Part shown: positions 9,734-16,985 of the stretch, piece by piece
Layout of the letters: the number at the start of each line of letters is the position of its first letter
How positions within the stretch are numbered: the stretch's first letter is position 1
DNA from: an uncultured Prevotella sp.
GTDB lineage: Bacteria > Bacteroidota > Bacteroidia > Bacteroidales > Bacteroidaceae
NCBI GenBank assembly: GCA_900768785.1
Contig: CAAGEG010000064.1
Coordinates: forward strand, 1-33,081
Reading direction: 5' to 3'
DNA: 33,081 nt
Notes under the pieces: model-generated
Seen by the model: only the letters and a program-made list of their open reading frames with translations
Told to the model about the DNA's origin: nothing
Database searches by the model: none
Position numbers and translations under genes: made by a program

Positions 9734-10349
9734 TCCAGCCCATACCGCTTTTTTGCTGCTGCATACCTTGCAGCGATATCTTCGTCTGTCAATTTTTTCT
9801 CACTTCTTTGCTCTTTCTTTTCCTCCCAAGGGAATGTCATTATGTCCTCTGCTGTCAGTGTGCTTTTGGAGTAGGGCTGCAGCGAGCATAGGCAAGCCAT
9901 TCTAACTCGTTCCCAATCTCCTCGCTGGCGGCTCTCGTTATTTTCCTTCCACTGGTTGAATATTGCTTTGAACTCAGATGGGGTGCACCGGCAAAAGTCA
10001 TCCATCCTCATACCGATACACCCCATTGCTATTCCCATCAACTCTTCGATATCCTCCTTTACGTCGTCGGAGTGTTCGTCGTTTTTTTTTGAGAGTTTAT
10101 GCTTTCGTAAAATCCGGCTAAGTTCTCCGGATCAAGAGAGTCTGCAAACTTTTCAAACGTGTAGTCAAACGCCACGTCATCAGCATTGCACGCACTTACC
10201 GCACAGCACCATATAAACAGAACAAGTTCCGCTATTTCGCTTTGCGATATTTCACTAATATCCTTGCCGCTTTCTCGCTTGAATCGAACCATCGCTCCCA
10301 TCGTCACTCGGCACGGATATGCCTTTCCGTTGATTGTGATTTTTTTCAT
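9730..10349 (-). CDS. Tail assembly chaperone, long form by -1 frameshift
   Basis: Reading begins at ATG 10349. Slippage at the A-run 10090-10082 moves the ribosome into the -1 frame, which stays open to the stop at 9730. The downstream part (MGIAMGCIGMRMDDFCRC, then a charged segment) has no good ATG near its beginning and is open up to the slippery site, as expected for an extension made only by frameshifting. Tailed phages of many kinds make such G/GT pairs just upstream of the tape measure gene, where they coat the tape measure protein during tail assembly. About 205 residues for the fused form is in the usual range. Confidence 0.82.
10059..10349 (-). CDS. Tail assembly chaperone, short form (0 frame), 96 aa
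   Basis: Begins MKKITINGKAYPCRVTMGAM, a pattern common for the short tail chaperones of Bacteroidales phages, and ends shortly after the slippery sequence. It lies between the tail tube gene and the tape measure. The short product is normally made in excess over the frameshifted form. No enzymatic motif is present or expected. Confidence 0.85.
   Translation of the reverse strand: MKKITINGKAYPCRVTMGAMVRFKRESGKDISEISQSEIAELVLFIWCCAVSACNADDVAFDYTFEKFADSLDPENLAGFYESINSQKKTTNTPTT
10081..10091 (-). promoter_or_regulatory. Programmed -1 frameshift site of the tail chaperone
   Basis: On the minus strand the 0 frame reads CAA AAA AAA ACG, nine consecutive A residues, giving a slippery A AAA AAA heptamer. 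Slipping by -1 leads into AAC GAC GAA CAC and on into the conserved downstream frame. The 0-frame stop follows eight codons after the second AAA. Confidence 0.8.
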
Positions 10350-10364
10350 CGCCTTTACTTATGT

Positions 10365-10838
10365 TTAGGATGCTGAGTTTTCTGCGTCACTCAATCCGTT
10401 GCCACCTTCTACCTTGGTAACAGGTCCGCTGTTCTCAAGCTGAACGCTATACTTGGCATCATCGCCACACTGTGCGTCAAGCTCAAGCGATGTGATGATA
10501 TACTTGCCCTTGTAGCCTCCTGCTGTCTTGCCTTCACGCGAACCGCTTTCTCGCACATTGTATGTGCCGTCGATTGGTTCGCCTTTCAACTGCATTTCTT
10601 TGAGTTGGTCATAGGTCGGAGTGCCTGTGTCTCCATCCGTAAGCACGCAACCATCTGCCGATATGCTCTCAGAGAATTTTTTCACATACTTCTCGCCCCA
10701 CTTGCCGGACGACGCTTCTTTAGTTGTGCGTTCTCCGGTTTCAGTTGTTGTCGTCACTTTACAGCCGGTTGAAAAGCCAAGTGCTTTACCGCCAAGACTG
10801 AGTATCAGGTCAGTTCCGTCTAATATCGTTTTGCTCAT
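10365..10838 (-). CDS. Major tail tube protein, 157 aa
   Basis: Begins MSKTILDGTDLILSLGGKAL and is beta-rich with many Thr, Gly and Ser residues, length typical for TP901-1-like tail tube proteins. A segment about residues 100-130 (GKYIITSLELDAQCGDDAKY) resembles the strand pair near the C-terminus of that fold. It is followed by chaperones and tape measure. No sheath gene is present in the window between tube and tape measure, so the tail is probably of the long, non-contractile type, unlike Mu itself. Confidence 0.8.
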   Translation of the reverse strand: MSKTILDGTDLILSLGGKALGFSTGCKVTTTTETGERTTKEASSGKWGEKYVKKFSESISADGCVLTDGDTGTPTYDQLKEMQLKGEPIDGTYNVRESGSREGKTAGGYKGKYIITSLELDAQCGDDAKYSVQLENSGPVTKVEGGNGLSDAENSAS

Positions 10839-11398
10839 TGTCTTTTATGTTTGAGGATTATTATAATCAGTAGTATTATCACTGCTCCGCACATTGCGCC
10901 GAGCAGATATGTTTTAAGAGGGTTTGAACGGCTTTCTAACGATGTTCTATCGCTTTCCGAGGTCTGCTCTCCACTCACTGAATTGGCTGCCATTGTTGTT
11001 CTTTCGTAGTATTCCACAATGGCTGCCGTGCTGTCGCTCGTGGCTGTCACCTCAATATTGCCGCCTTTGCGTTTCACACTCGCCTCCGTCCGCCCTTGCC
11101 TCGCTGTGTAGGAGGCTCCTTCGGGTAGCCTATGGAGGCTGTCCATCGTTATTTCCAGTCTCACTTCCTCCTTCGCCATCGGCAACGTCATCACCAGGCG
11201 AGTCTCGCTCGCCGTGCTGTCCTGTATGCTTGCGACCGTTTCCGTCTTCAGGCTTGCCTCGCTCGCCTTTCGGCTTGTCCCGCATCCCTGCAAGCACAGG
11301 GCAATCATCATGATGCTTACAACTGTTGGCAGTATCGATAGCCTTGCGAAGCCTTGCCATCTCTCGCTTTGAGGCTTCAAGGTATTTTCTCGTTTCAT
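10835..11398 (-). CDS. Probable unimolecular spanin: lipoprotein with C-terminal membrane anchor
   Basis: The protein has a basic N-terminus, a hydrophobic stretch and a lipobox LQGC with the lipidated Cys at residue 39, a hydrophilic periplasmic part of about 115 residues rich in Ser, Thr and Glu, then a strong C-terminal membrane segment (residues about 162-182) ending in KHKRQ. An outer-membrane lipid anchor plus an inner-membrane C-terminal anchor in one chain is the architecture of u-spanins such as T1 gp11. It follows the endolysin and a membrane coiled-coil gene, and its first ~90 codons overlap that gene in another frame. The role in outer-membrane disruption is inferred from topology and position. 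Confidence 0.7.
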   Translation of the reverse strand: MKRENTLKPQSERWQGFARLSILPTVVSIMMIALCLQGCGTSRKASEASLKTETVASIQDSTASETRLVMTLPMAKEEVRLEITMDSLHRLPEGASYTARQGRTEASVKRKGGNIEVTATSDSTAAIVEYYERTTMAANSVSGEQTSESDRTSLESRSNPLKTYLLGAMCGAVIILLIIIILKHKRQ

Positions 11399-11609
11399 TC
11401 AGTTCTTCCCTCAAGGGTTTTACTATGTTCTCTACAAGGATACGGGTGGCATGTTCGGCGTTATCCACTCGCACCGTCTCGGCGTCGGCCTCCGCTTTTA
11501 TCGCTTCCGCTTTCGCTTTCCTCACAGTGGAGCGCAGTGTCACTATCGTCACCACCGTGCCTATCAACCCACCTCCGAGGATTATGTTCAGAATTTCGCT
11601 TATTTCCAT
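11130..11609 (-). CDS. Membrane-anchored coiled-coil protein of the lysis cluster, 159 aa
   Basis: One N-terminal hydrophobic segment (residues about 6-26) is followed by a long charged helix (residues 28-90, Ala/Glu/Lys-rich, likely coiled coil), then a short CKHHDDC element and a Gly/Asp-rich tail. The tail is read through the region overlapping the spanin gene, which may explain its low complexity. Topology resembles an i-spanin or a small holin-associated protein. With a complete u-spanin candidate downstream, a holin-like or regulatory lysis role is also possible. It lies between the endolysin and the spanin. Confidence 0.65.
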   Translation of the reverse strand: MEISEILNIILGGGLIGTVVTIVTLRSTVRKAKAEAIKAEADAETVRVDNAEHATRILVENIVKPLREELNETRKYLEASKREMARLRKAIDTANSCKHHDDCPVLAGMRDKPKGERGKPEDGNGRKHTGQHGERDSPGDDVADGEGGSETGNNDGQPP

Positions 11610-11620
11610 GCCACTCGCAT

Positions 11621-12082
11621 TTATTGTTTAATTCCTATTGTCTTGAGCCATTTCTGCACGTCAAAGCTCGGACATGCTTTCTTGGCTATCTCGTTATGCC
11701 CGATGATGCGCACTCCGGGAAAGCGTCGGTGAAAGTCTTTCACATAATCCTCCAGCGCCTTACACTGGGCTGCTGTCCTTGTGTCTTTCGCCTTCATATC
11801 CCTTGTGCATCCTCCGGCATACACCACATGACGACTCACGCTGTTATACCCGGCGGCTCCATTGGTAACTTCCCATGGGTCCACGTTCGCGTCCTCATTG
11901 TTGTCAACCATTCGCTCCACCTTCCCGTCTAAATGAATAAGGTCGGTATAGCCCACTTGCTTCCAGCCACGCCCACCCTTGCTTACCGGGTCTGTGTGCC
12001 ATCGGCGTATCTCTGCAGAACTAACCTCACGACCTTCCGGCGTGGCTGTGCAGTGAATCACCAAGTATTTCAGCGCTGCCAT
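11621..12082 (-). CDS. Endolysin, N-acetylmuramoyl-L-alanine amidase (T7 lysozyme type)
   Basis: A 153-residue single-domain amidase_2 protein that cuts the bond between muramic acid and the stem peptide. The likely zinc ligands His10 (YLVIHCTAT), His129 (IIGHNE) and Cys137 (KKACPSFD) are all visible, and Tyr45 (KQVGYTDLIH) matches the conserved active-site Tyr. Length is normal for the family. No signal peptide is present, so export would depend on a holin. Its ATG overlaps the stop of the major capsid gene (TAATG), so lysis is coupled to capsid synthesis. Confidence 0.92.
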   Translation of the reverse strand: MAALKYLVIHCTATPEGREVSSAEIRRWHTDPVSKGGRGWKQVGYTDLIHLDGKVERMVDNNEDANVDPWEVTNGAAGYNSVSRHVVYAGGCTRDMKAKDTRTAAQCKALEDYVKDFHRRFPGVRIIGHNEIAKKACPSFDVQKWLKTIGIKQ

Positions 12083-13143
12083 TAGGAGATTGCTTTATAG
12101 TCGCTTCGCATCACTACTCCGGCATCAGCTTTCTTGAACATGCAGATGAAGTAGTGGCGGAAGTTTATCTTGTTGCGTTGATATTCTGGGTCGCCGGCTG
12201 CCTCGCTGTAATACATCTTGGTTGAGCCGGTTGCCTTGAATACTCGCGGCTTGTAGAAGGCAAACGAACATTGGAACTCACCGGCCTCTGCCGTCGCTCC
12301 TACTGCCTTCTTCTCGCCGGCGGTGGTATATACCGGGTTGTTTCCATACTCATAGATTTCAAATCCAAAGAGCATTCCCACTCTGCCAGTATTGCGGTCA
12401 ATATTATATTGCTCGCGGAAGTTCTGGCTTACAAGCAACAAGTCATTAACATGGTCGGGGCATAGAACCAAACGGCGTCCTTCCGTCGGGACCTTGAGTT
12501 TATCAAGTGCTCGCTTCATTTCCACAAGGTCATTTGGAGTAAGTCGCAATCGTCCCGTGGTCGGGTCTTGCTCTCCGCTGGTCTTCAATACAGGGGTTGT
12601 TTCGATGTTCTTGGTCGCACACAAGGCATGCGCAGCCTTGGTAAACTTGGCATCGTTGATTGCATAGCCGTGGCTCTCTTTCACTCGTGCCATCTTGTCA
12701 TAGCTTAAGGCATAGAGTTCATCGTCAGTGATTGGCGTTACCTTGGTCTGAAACTTGTCAAGGCTTATGGCTATGTCTTTGTCATCGAGCGCCTGCAACG
12801 GGATCGGGTAGGTAGTGTTGTTGATAAGCACATCAGGGTCAACGCCAACTTCTACCAGATGGATTACATCGTTATTCACTATCGAACTCTGGTCGGGAAT
12901 TCCATCAAGCCACGAGCCTTCAAGAAAATTACGAAGGTATTTTACCAGCTCGCCTGTCCACACCTCGGTCAATACTCCGGCTCGTAAGCCTGTAACTCCC
13001 TCTGTAGCCATACCAAGAAAAGCACCGGCCACATTGGCACACACTGCACCGGTTGTCGGCGATGTGCCGAGCACCGATGCGAAAGTCACTCCAATCGCAC
13101 TGTTGAAAAGGAGTGCTGTCAGTAGCATTAAAATCTTGCTCAT
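12082..13143 (-). CDS. Major capsid protein (probable), 353 aa
   Basis: This gene follows the protease/scaffold gene as the capsid gene does in Mu-like phages, and its length suits an HK97-fold coat protein. Features include an alternating strand/helix pattern, a PTEGRRLVLCPDHVNDLL segment like the central region of coat proteins of this kind, and no enzymatic motif. Unusually, the first ~25 residues (MSKILMLLTALLFNSAIGVT) look like a signal peptide or membrane segment; they may be a cleaved prohead delta-like segment, or translation may begin further in. The identification rests on position and overall character. Confidence 0.78.
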   Translation of the reverse strand: MSKILMLLTALLFNSAIGVTFASVLGTSPTTGAVCANVAGAFLGMATEGVTGLRAGVLTEVWTGELVKYLRNFLEGSWLDGIPDQSSIVNNDVIHLVEVGVDPDVLINNTTYPIPLQALDDKDIAISLDKFQTKVTPITDDELYALSYDKMARVKESHGYAINDAKFTKAAHALCATKNIETTPVLKTSGEQDPTTGRLRLTPNDLVEMKRALDKLKVPTEGRRLVLCPDHVNDLLLVSQNFREQYNIDRNTGRVGMLFGFEIYEYGNNPVYTTAGEKKAVGATAEAGEFQCSFAFYKPRVFKATGSTKMYYSEAAGDPEYQRNKINFRHYFICMFKKADAGVVMRSDYKAIS

Positions 13144-13164
13144 AGTTCTATTGTTGTTAAATGG

Positions 13165-13620
13165 TTAATCGTTAAGTGGAGGGCACTCCATGCCATACTC
13201 TGCCTTATAGAGTCGCTTGAACTCGTCCGGCTGATTTTTGCGGAGCTCCAAAATCTTGTCTTCAGGGACCTCGCTCAACTTTGCGTATGTTGCCGCAGGT
13301 TTTTCCTTGCCTTGAGACGAAAGCACGGTTGTGAGTTTCGCCTTGGGCGTCATTGCATCAAATACTCCTTGAAGTTTCTCCGCCCCAAGGTCTTTGCCGA
13401 GGGCGATAAACTGCTCCTTCTTGTCCGCTCCGATGCGGTTCTCCGAAATTGCCTTCTCTACGATTGATGTGATACCGGCAAGGGCGAGTGTTGCCTTCTC
13501 TTTCTTGAGTTGCTCGTTCTCTTCCTTGGCAGCCTTCATCTCACCAAGCTTGGCGAGGATTTCGCTTTCTGTCGCCGTTTCCGGCAAGCCCAACTGCAGG
13601 GCAATGGTCTTCTGTTCCAT
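13165..13620 (-). CDS. Nested in-frame scaffold protein (Mu gpZ-like), 151 aa
   Basis: An internal ATG at 13620 (MEQKTIALQLGLPETATESE) is preceded by an A/G-rich stretch, AAAAAAGGAAAAGAAA, that would serve as an initiation region, and it coincides with the junction between protease and scaffold parts. Mu and lambda also make scaffold from an internal start inside the protease gene. The product is highly helical with a Glu/Lys coiled coil. That this start is used is inference. Confidence 0.6.
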   Translation of the reverse strand: MEQKTIALQLGLPETATESEILAKLGEMKAAKEENEQLKKEKATLALAGITSIVEKAISENRIGADKKEQFIALGKDLGAEKLQGVFDAMTPKAKLTTVLSSQGKEKPAATYAKLSEVPEDKILELRKNQPDEFKRLYKAEYGMECPPLND

Positions 13621-14112
13621 TTTCTTTTCCTTTTTTATTTTGTTAATATTTATTTGGGGCAAAGGACATTCGCTATCCTTCCCCAAGGTTATTCGCTTGC
13701 CGTCTTTCTGAAGCACTATGGCGTCGTCATTCGCTCCGATATCCACAAGGCTTACCTCAAAGAGCTTACTCTTTGTTATGGTCGGGGCAGTCTGTCCTGC
13801 CACGAGCAGTTCCGGGTCTTCGCTCGTTTCAAGTATATCAAGTCCCACACTCACCATCTTCAAACTGCCAAATTCATACTGCTTCTTGCATCGCTTACTC
13901 AGTTCTGAAGCTTCGTCAAACATCAGTTCTCCGGTTACTTCCCCGTCTTCCACCTTGATGTCTTTAACGTAGCCTATCACATTGCCTCGCTCATGCATAT
14001 ATAGCAGCACCGGATTACGCTGATACTGCTCCACGTTCATCCCGGCTGTAAGAACTCTTGTCCCATAGCTGTTCAGACTGTCATTCGTTATTCTTACTCG
14101 TTTCTTGCTCAT
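13165..14112 (-). CDS. Prohead protease fused to scaffold (Mu gpI-like), 315 aa
   Basis: I chose the ATG at 14112 (MSKKRVRITN) because the longer frame adds only nine unlikely residues. The N-terminal ~150 residues resemble S78-type prohead proteases: a catalytic His at residue 40 (LLYMHERG, before an IGYV strand) and Ser88 in GSLKMVSVG. A basic linker (INKIKKEKK) leads to a helical, Glu/Lys-rich scaffold region. The protease would cut scaffold and itself after prohead assembly. It is the first gene of the minus-strand late operon, downstream of the repeat-rich control region. Confidence 0.85.
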   Translation of the reverse strand: MSKKRVRITNDSLNSYGTRVLTAGMNVEQYQRNPVLLYMHERGNVIGYVKDIKVEDGEVTGELMFDEASELSKRCKKQYEFGSLKMVSVGLDILETSEDPELLVAGQTAPTITKSKLFEVSLVDIGANDDAIVLQKDGKRITLGKDSECPLPQININKIKKEKKMEQKTIALQLGLPETATESEILAKLGEMKAAKEENEQLKKEKATLALAGITSIVEKAISENRIGADKKEQFIALGKDLGAEKLQGVFDAMTPKAKLTTVLSSQGKEKPAATYAKLSEVPEDKILELRKNQPDEFKRLYKAEYGMECPPLND

Positions 14113-14138
14113 TGCGATTATTGTTAAAAACTGATGCA

Positions 14139-14155
14139 ATATTACGAGGTAATAT
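14139..14155. repeat. Palindrome in the divergent late control region
   Basis: ATATTAC at 14139-14145 and GTAATAT at 14149-14155 form a perfect 7-bp inverted repeat around GAG, 27 bp upstream of the protease start codon. GAGG (14146-14149) and CCTC (14156-14159) form a second overlapping one. It could be an operator or part of the minus-strand 5' leader. Confidence 0.45.
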
Positions 14156-14163
14156 CCTCATTG

Positions 14164-14219
14164 CCAAAAAAGTGTGCAATGGTTGCACACTTCTATGCAA
14201 TGGTTGCACACTTTTTTGG
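14164..14219. promoter_or_regulatory. Repeat-rich divergent late control region (regulator binding sites)
   Basis: TGCAATGGTTGCACACTT occurs twice in direct orientation (14175-14192 and 14196-14213), spaced by 21 bp, i.e. two helical turns. Each copy centres on a palindrome; the first is GTGTGCAA-TGG-TTGCACAC. The whole is bounded by a 16-bp perfect inverted repeat, CCAAAAAAGTGTGCAA at 14164-14179 and its complement at 14204-14219. It lies between the divergent tail/capsid operon and the packaging operon, where a late activator or repressor would act on both. No strong TAnnTTTG box is visible next to it, which fits promoters that need an activator. Confidence 0.6.
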
Positions 14220-14290
14220 TTTGCCACGATTTATAATTCAATTTTGCACTAAAAACAAGGGGCTTCCTACGCCCATTAAAATACATTATC

Positions 14291-14755
14291 ATGACAAAGG
14301 CAGACACTGAAAAGAAAAAATCACTGGCGAGGTCGCTGTATCTTGCCGGCATGGAGCAGACGGAAATAGCCGAGAAGGTAGAGGTCTCTCGTGTCACCAT
14401 ATCCAAGTGGTGCAACAACGAGGGATGGAAGGAGGCAAGGGCAGCCAAGAGCGTCACTCGCCCTGAGCTGGTCAACAAACTGCTCCTCACTATCGACACT
14501 TTAATCACACAAGTTAACGACTCCAACGACCCCTCACTCCTTGCAGGTCTTGGAGATAAACTCGCCAAACTATCCTCTGTAATTGAGAAACTCGATAAGA
14601 AGGCCAATGTAGTAGATGCCATTGAGGTTTTCATGGCATTCTCTAAGTGGATTGAATATCGTTCGACTATTGACCCGGAAGTTACTCCGGAACTCATCAA
14701 GGCTATCAATAAATACCAGGACCTCTATATTACGGAGCAAATGGGCATCAAGTAA
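14291..14755 (+). CDS. Terminase small subunit-like DNA-binding protein (DUF1804 type)
   Basis: 154 residues. An N-terminal helix-turn-helix (residues about 12-45: LARSLYLAGMEQTEIAEKVE, VSRVTISKWC) is followed by a helical oligomerisation region. Position directly before the large terminase and the HTH match Mu-family small terminases, which recognise the packaging start and feed DNA to TerL. It is the first gene of the plus-strand head operon. ATG at 14291 follows the control region by about 70 bp. Confidence 0.85.
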   Translation: MTKADTEKKKSLARSLYLAGMEQTEIAEKVEVSRVTISKWCNNEGWKEARAAKSVTRPELVNKLLLTIDTLITQVNDSNDPSLLAGLGDKLAKLSSVIEKLDKKANVVDAIEVFMAFSKWIEYRSTIDPEVTPELIKAINKYQDLYITEQMGIK

Positions 14756-14761
14756 GTTGTC

Positions 14762-16321
14762 ATGGCTACTGCTGCTGAAAAGAAAATCGCACTGGAACAG
14801 TGGAAAGAACATTGCAAGCGTATCCAGTCTATCACTGATACCACTATGCTTGCCAACGAAACGCCTGCCGTCCGCGACAAGCGTATCGCTCGCTTGCGTT
14901 CCAACTATGCCGCTTTCTGCGAGTATTACTTTCCACACTTCCTCACTCTTCGCGATAAATCTACAGGCGAGGTCATCCGTACAATCCACAATGCCCCTTT
15001 TCATAACTCTGCCGCCAATAAAGTCAAGTCAACCCCGGACCTTAAAGCTGTATTCATGTGGCCTCGCGGTCATGCAAAATCCACCCACATGGACATCTTC
15101 GTTCCGCTATGGCTGATGTTTCAGGCAAAACGGCTCATCAACTTTATGGTGGTAGTCGGCAAGTCCGAGGACAGCGCTATCCGTCTCCTTGGTGATATAC
15201 AAGCTGAACTGGAGAATAATCAGCGTATCATCGCCGACTTCGGGGAGCAGCGTGCTTCGTCATCGTGGCAAGAGGGGGAGTTCAAGGCAGCAAATGGCGT
15301 GAAGTTTCTCGCATGTGGTCGCGGTCAGTCACCGCGTGGATTGAGAGACCGCGAATCCCGTCCCGACTATATCGTAATCGATGACCTTGATGACGATGAA
15401 CTCTGCCGAAACGAGAAGCGCGTGCATGACCTTACGGACTGGGTTAAGGAGGCTCTTTTCGGCGCTCTTGATGTTGGTCGCGGTCGCTTTATTATGGTCG
15501 GCAACCTAATCAGCAAGACATCTGTTCTGTACAACATTTCAAAGACTCGCGGCGTGTTTCTCTCAAAGGTACAAGCCGTCGATAAGAACGGCGAACCTGT
15601 ATGGCGCGAGAAATGGTCTAAGGAGGAGGCAAAGGCTTACCGAGACTTTGTTGGATATCGTGCCTGGGAGAAGGAGATGATGCATAACCCTATCGTCGAT
15701 GGCACTATATTCCGTGCCGACTGGATTCGTTACAAACGCATCCCCAAATTATCAAAATACGAGATGCTTGTTTGCTACACCGACCCATCTTTCAAATCTA
15801 CAACCTCAAACGACTACAAGGCTTCTCGCCTTTGGGGTAAAATAGGCTCCGAACTGCATCTCATCGATTGTTTCGTCCGGCAGGCTACAGTCAGCGAAAT
15901 GGTACGCTGGCTTTACGACCTTTATGAACGGACTCGCGACTCGGTTTCCATTCAGTTCTTTATGGAGGCTAACTTTATGCAGGATGTTATTCTTGACGAG
16001 TTTGCCGTGGAGGGAGACTTGCGCGGCTACCAGTTACCTATTATGCCGGACAAACGCAAGAAGCCGGACAAGTTGCAACGCATTGAAGCCGTCAGTCCCC
16101 TTTGGGAGCGTGGCTTCGTATTCTACAATGAGGCTCTGAAAGACCAGCCCGATATGCAGGTTGGCATAGAGCAGACCCTTGCACTGGAGCGTGGGAGTCG
16201 CGTTCACGATGATGCTCCCGACGCTGACGAAGGAGCCATTTGGATTCTCCAACGTAATACTCGACAATCGCATTTTCAACCGCTTTTCGCCGATAGGCAG
16301 AAAGCTAAAAATATTTGGTAA
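14762..16321 (+). CDS. Terminase large subunit (Mu gp28-like)
   Basis: 519 residues, normal for Mu-type TerL. The ATPase part shows a Walker A variant at residues 101-108 (PRGHAKST) and a Walker B at 203-208 (YIVIDD, followed by an acidic run). The C-terminal RNase H-like nuclease begins near residue 336 with LVCYTDPSFK, where Asp341 would be a metal ligand. It drives DNA into proheads and cuts at headful. It starts 6 bp after the small subunit and ends 1 bp before the next small gene. Confidence 0.95.
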   Translation: MATAAEKKIALEQWKEHCKRIQSITDTTMLANETPAVRDKRIARLRSNYAAFCEYYFPHFLTLRDKSTGEVIRTIHNAPFHNSAANKVKSTPDLKAVFMWPRGHAKSTHMDIFVPLWLMFQAKRLINFMVVVGKSEDSAIRLLGDIQAELENNQRIIADFGEQRASSSWQEGEFKAANGVKFLACGRGQSPRGLRDRESRPDYIVIDDLDDDELCRNEKRVHDLTDWVKEALFGALDVGRGRFIMVGNLISKTSVLYNISKTRGVFLSKVQAVDKNGEPVWREKWSKEEAKAYRDFVGYRAWEKEMMHNPIVDGTIFRADWIRYKRIPKLSKYEMLVCYTDPSFKSTTSNDYKASRLWGKIGSELHLIDCFVRQATVSEMVRWLYDLYERTRDSVSIQFFMEANFMQDVILDEFAVEGDLRGYQLPIMPDKRKKPDKLQRIEAVSPLWERGFVFYNEALKDQPDMQVGIEQTLALERGSRVHDDAPDADEGAIWILQRNTRQSHFQPLFADRQKAKNIW

Positions 16322-16322
16322 T

Positions 16323-16553
16323 ATGATTTCTTTCATCAAACGCATGATTTTTGCTTGGCAGTATAAACGTGCCGTGAAACAGGCTGACAGTCTTTCCAAG
16401 TCTTTCGGTCTTAAATACCTCGTTATTTATATGAACGGCTCTATTAAAGTCGTTCCCAAAAGAAACCTCAGGGCCCTTGTCCATGCACACCGCTTCCGCA
16501 AGGGTATAAAAGTTGCCGATATTGAAAAACGGGCTTTATATGTAACTAAATAG
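16323..16553 (+). CDS. Small basic protein, 76 aa, unknown function
   Basis: ATG at 16323 follows the terminase stop by one base. The product (MISFIKRMIFAWQYKRAVKQ) starts with an amphipathic, partly hydrophobic helix, is strongly basic and ends YVTK. A longer frame exists upstream, but it would overlap terL by 140 bp. Location between terminase and the gp36-like gene suggests a head or packaging accessory role; no family is recognised. Confidence 0.65.
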   Translation: MISFIKRMIFAWQYKRAVKQADSLSKSFGLKYLVIYMNGSIKVVPKRNLRALVHAHRFRKGIKVADIEKRALYVTK

Positions 16554-16565
16554 GAGGGGACTGCC

Positions 16566-16985
16566 ATGTTCATAACTGAAGAAGATTACAGGGTTGTTAT
16601 CGGGGACGCTGCTCTCAAGGTCGTTAGCCAGACGTCTTCCGAAAACCGTTCAAATGCCGAACTTGAGGCTATGGAGGAGATTGCCGGATACCTCCGCCCT
16701 AAATACGACACCAATGCCATATTCTCTGCGGAGGGCGATGCTCGAAACAAGCTGATTGTAATGTACACTGCCGATATCGCTCTTTACCACATGGTTTCTG
16801 CTATGCCGCAGAAAATGGGCAGCGAAGTCCGCAAGGAACGATACGAGCGTGCGGTCAAATGGCTTGAAGGCGTTCAGTCGGGTCGTATCATTCCTGATTT
16901 GCCTCTCGCTACTGACGAGAGCGGAGAGATTTATTCCGGCACTTTTATAATGGATTCAGAACAACCTTTAAGACATAACTGGTAA
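16566..16985 (+). CDS. Head-tail connector-type protein, DUF1320 (Mu gp36-like)
   Basis: 139 residues beginning MFITEEDYRVVIGDAALKVV; the pattern of an N-terminal (F/Y)xTxEDY motif, a helix with AIEEIAGYL-like sequence (EEIAGYLRPKYD) and the following DIALYHM helix is typical of DUF1320. In Mu this gene sits with the head/connector block. Its TAA stop overlaps the portal ATG (TAATG). Confidence 0.85.
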   Translation: MFITEEDYRVVIGDAALKVVSQTSSENRSNAELEAMEEIAGYLRPKYDTNAIFSAEGDARNKLIVMYTADIALYHMVSAMPQKMGSEVRKERYERAVKWLEGVQSGRIIPDLPLATDESGEIYSGTFIMDSEQPLRHNW

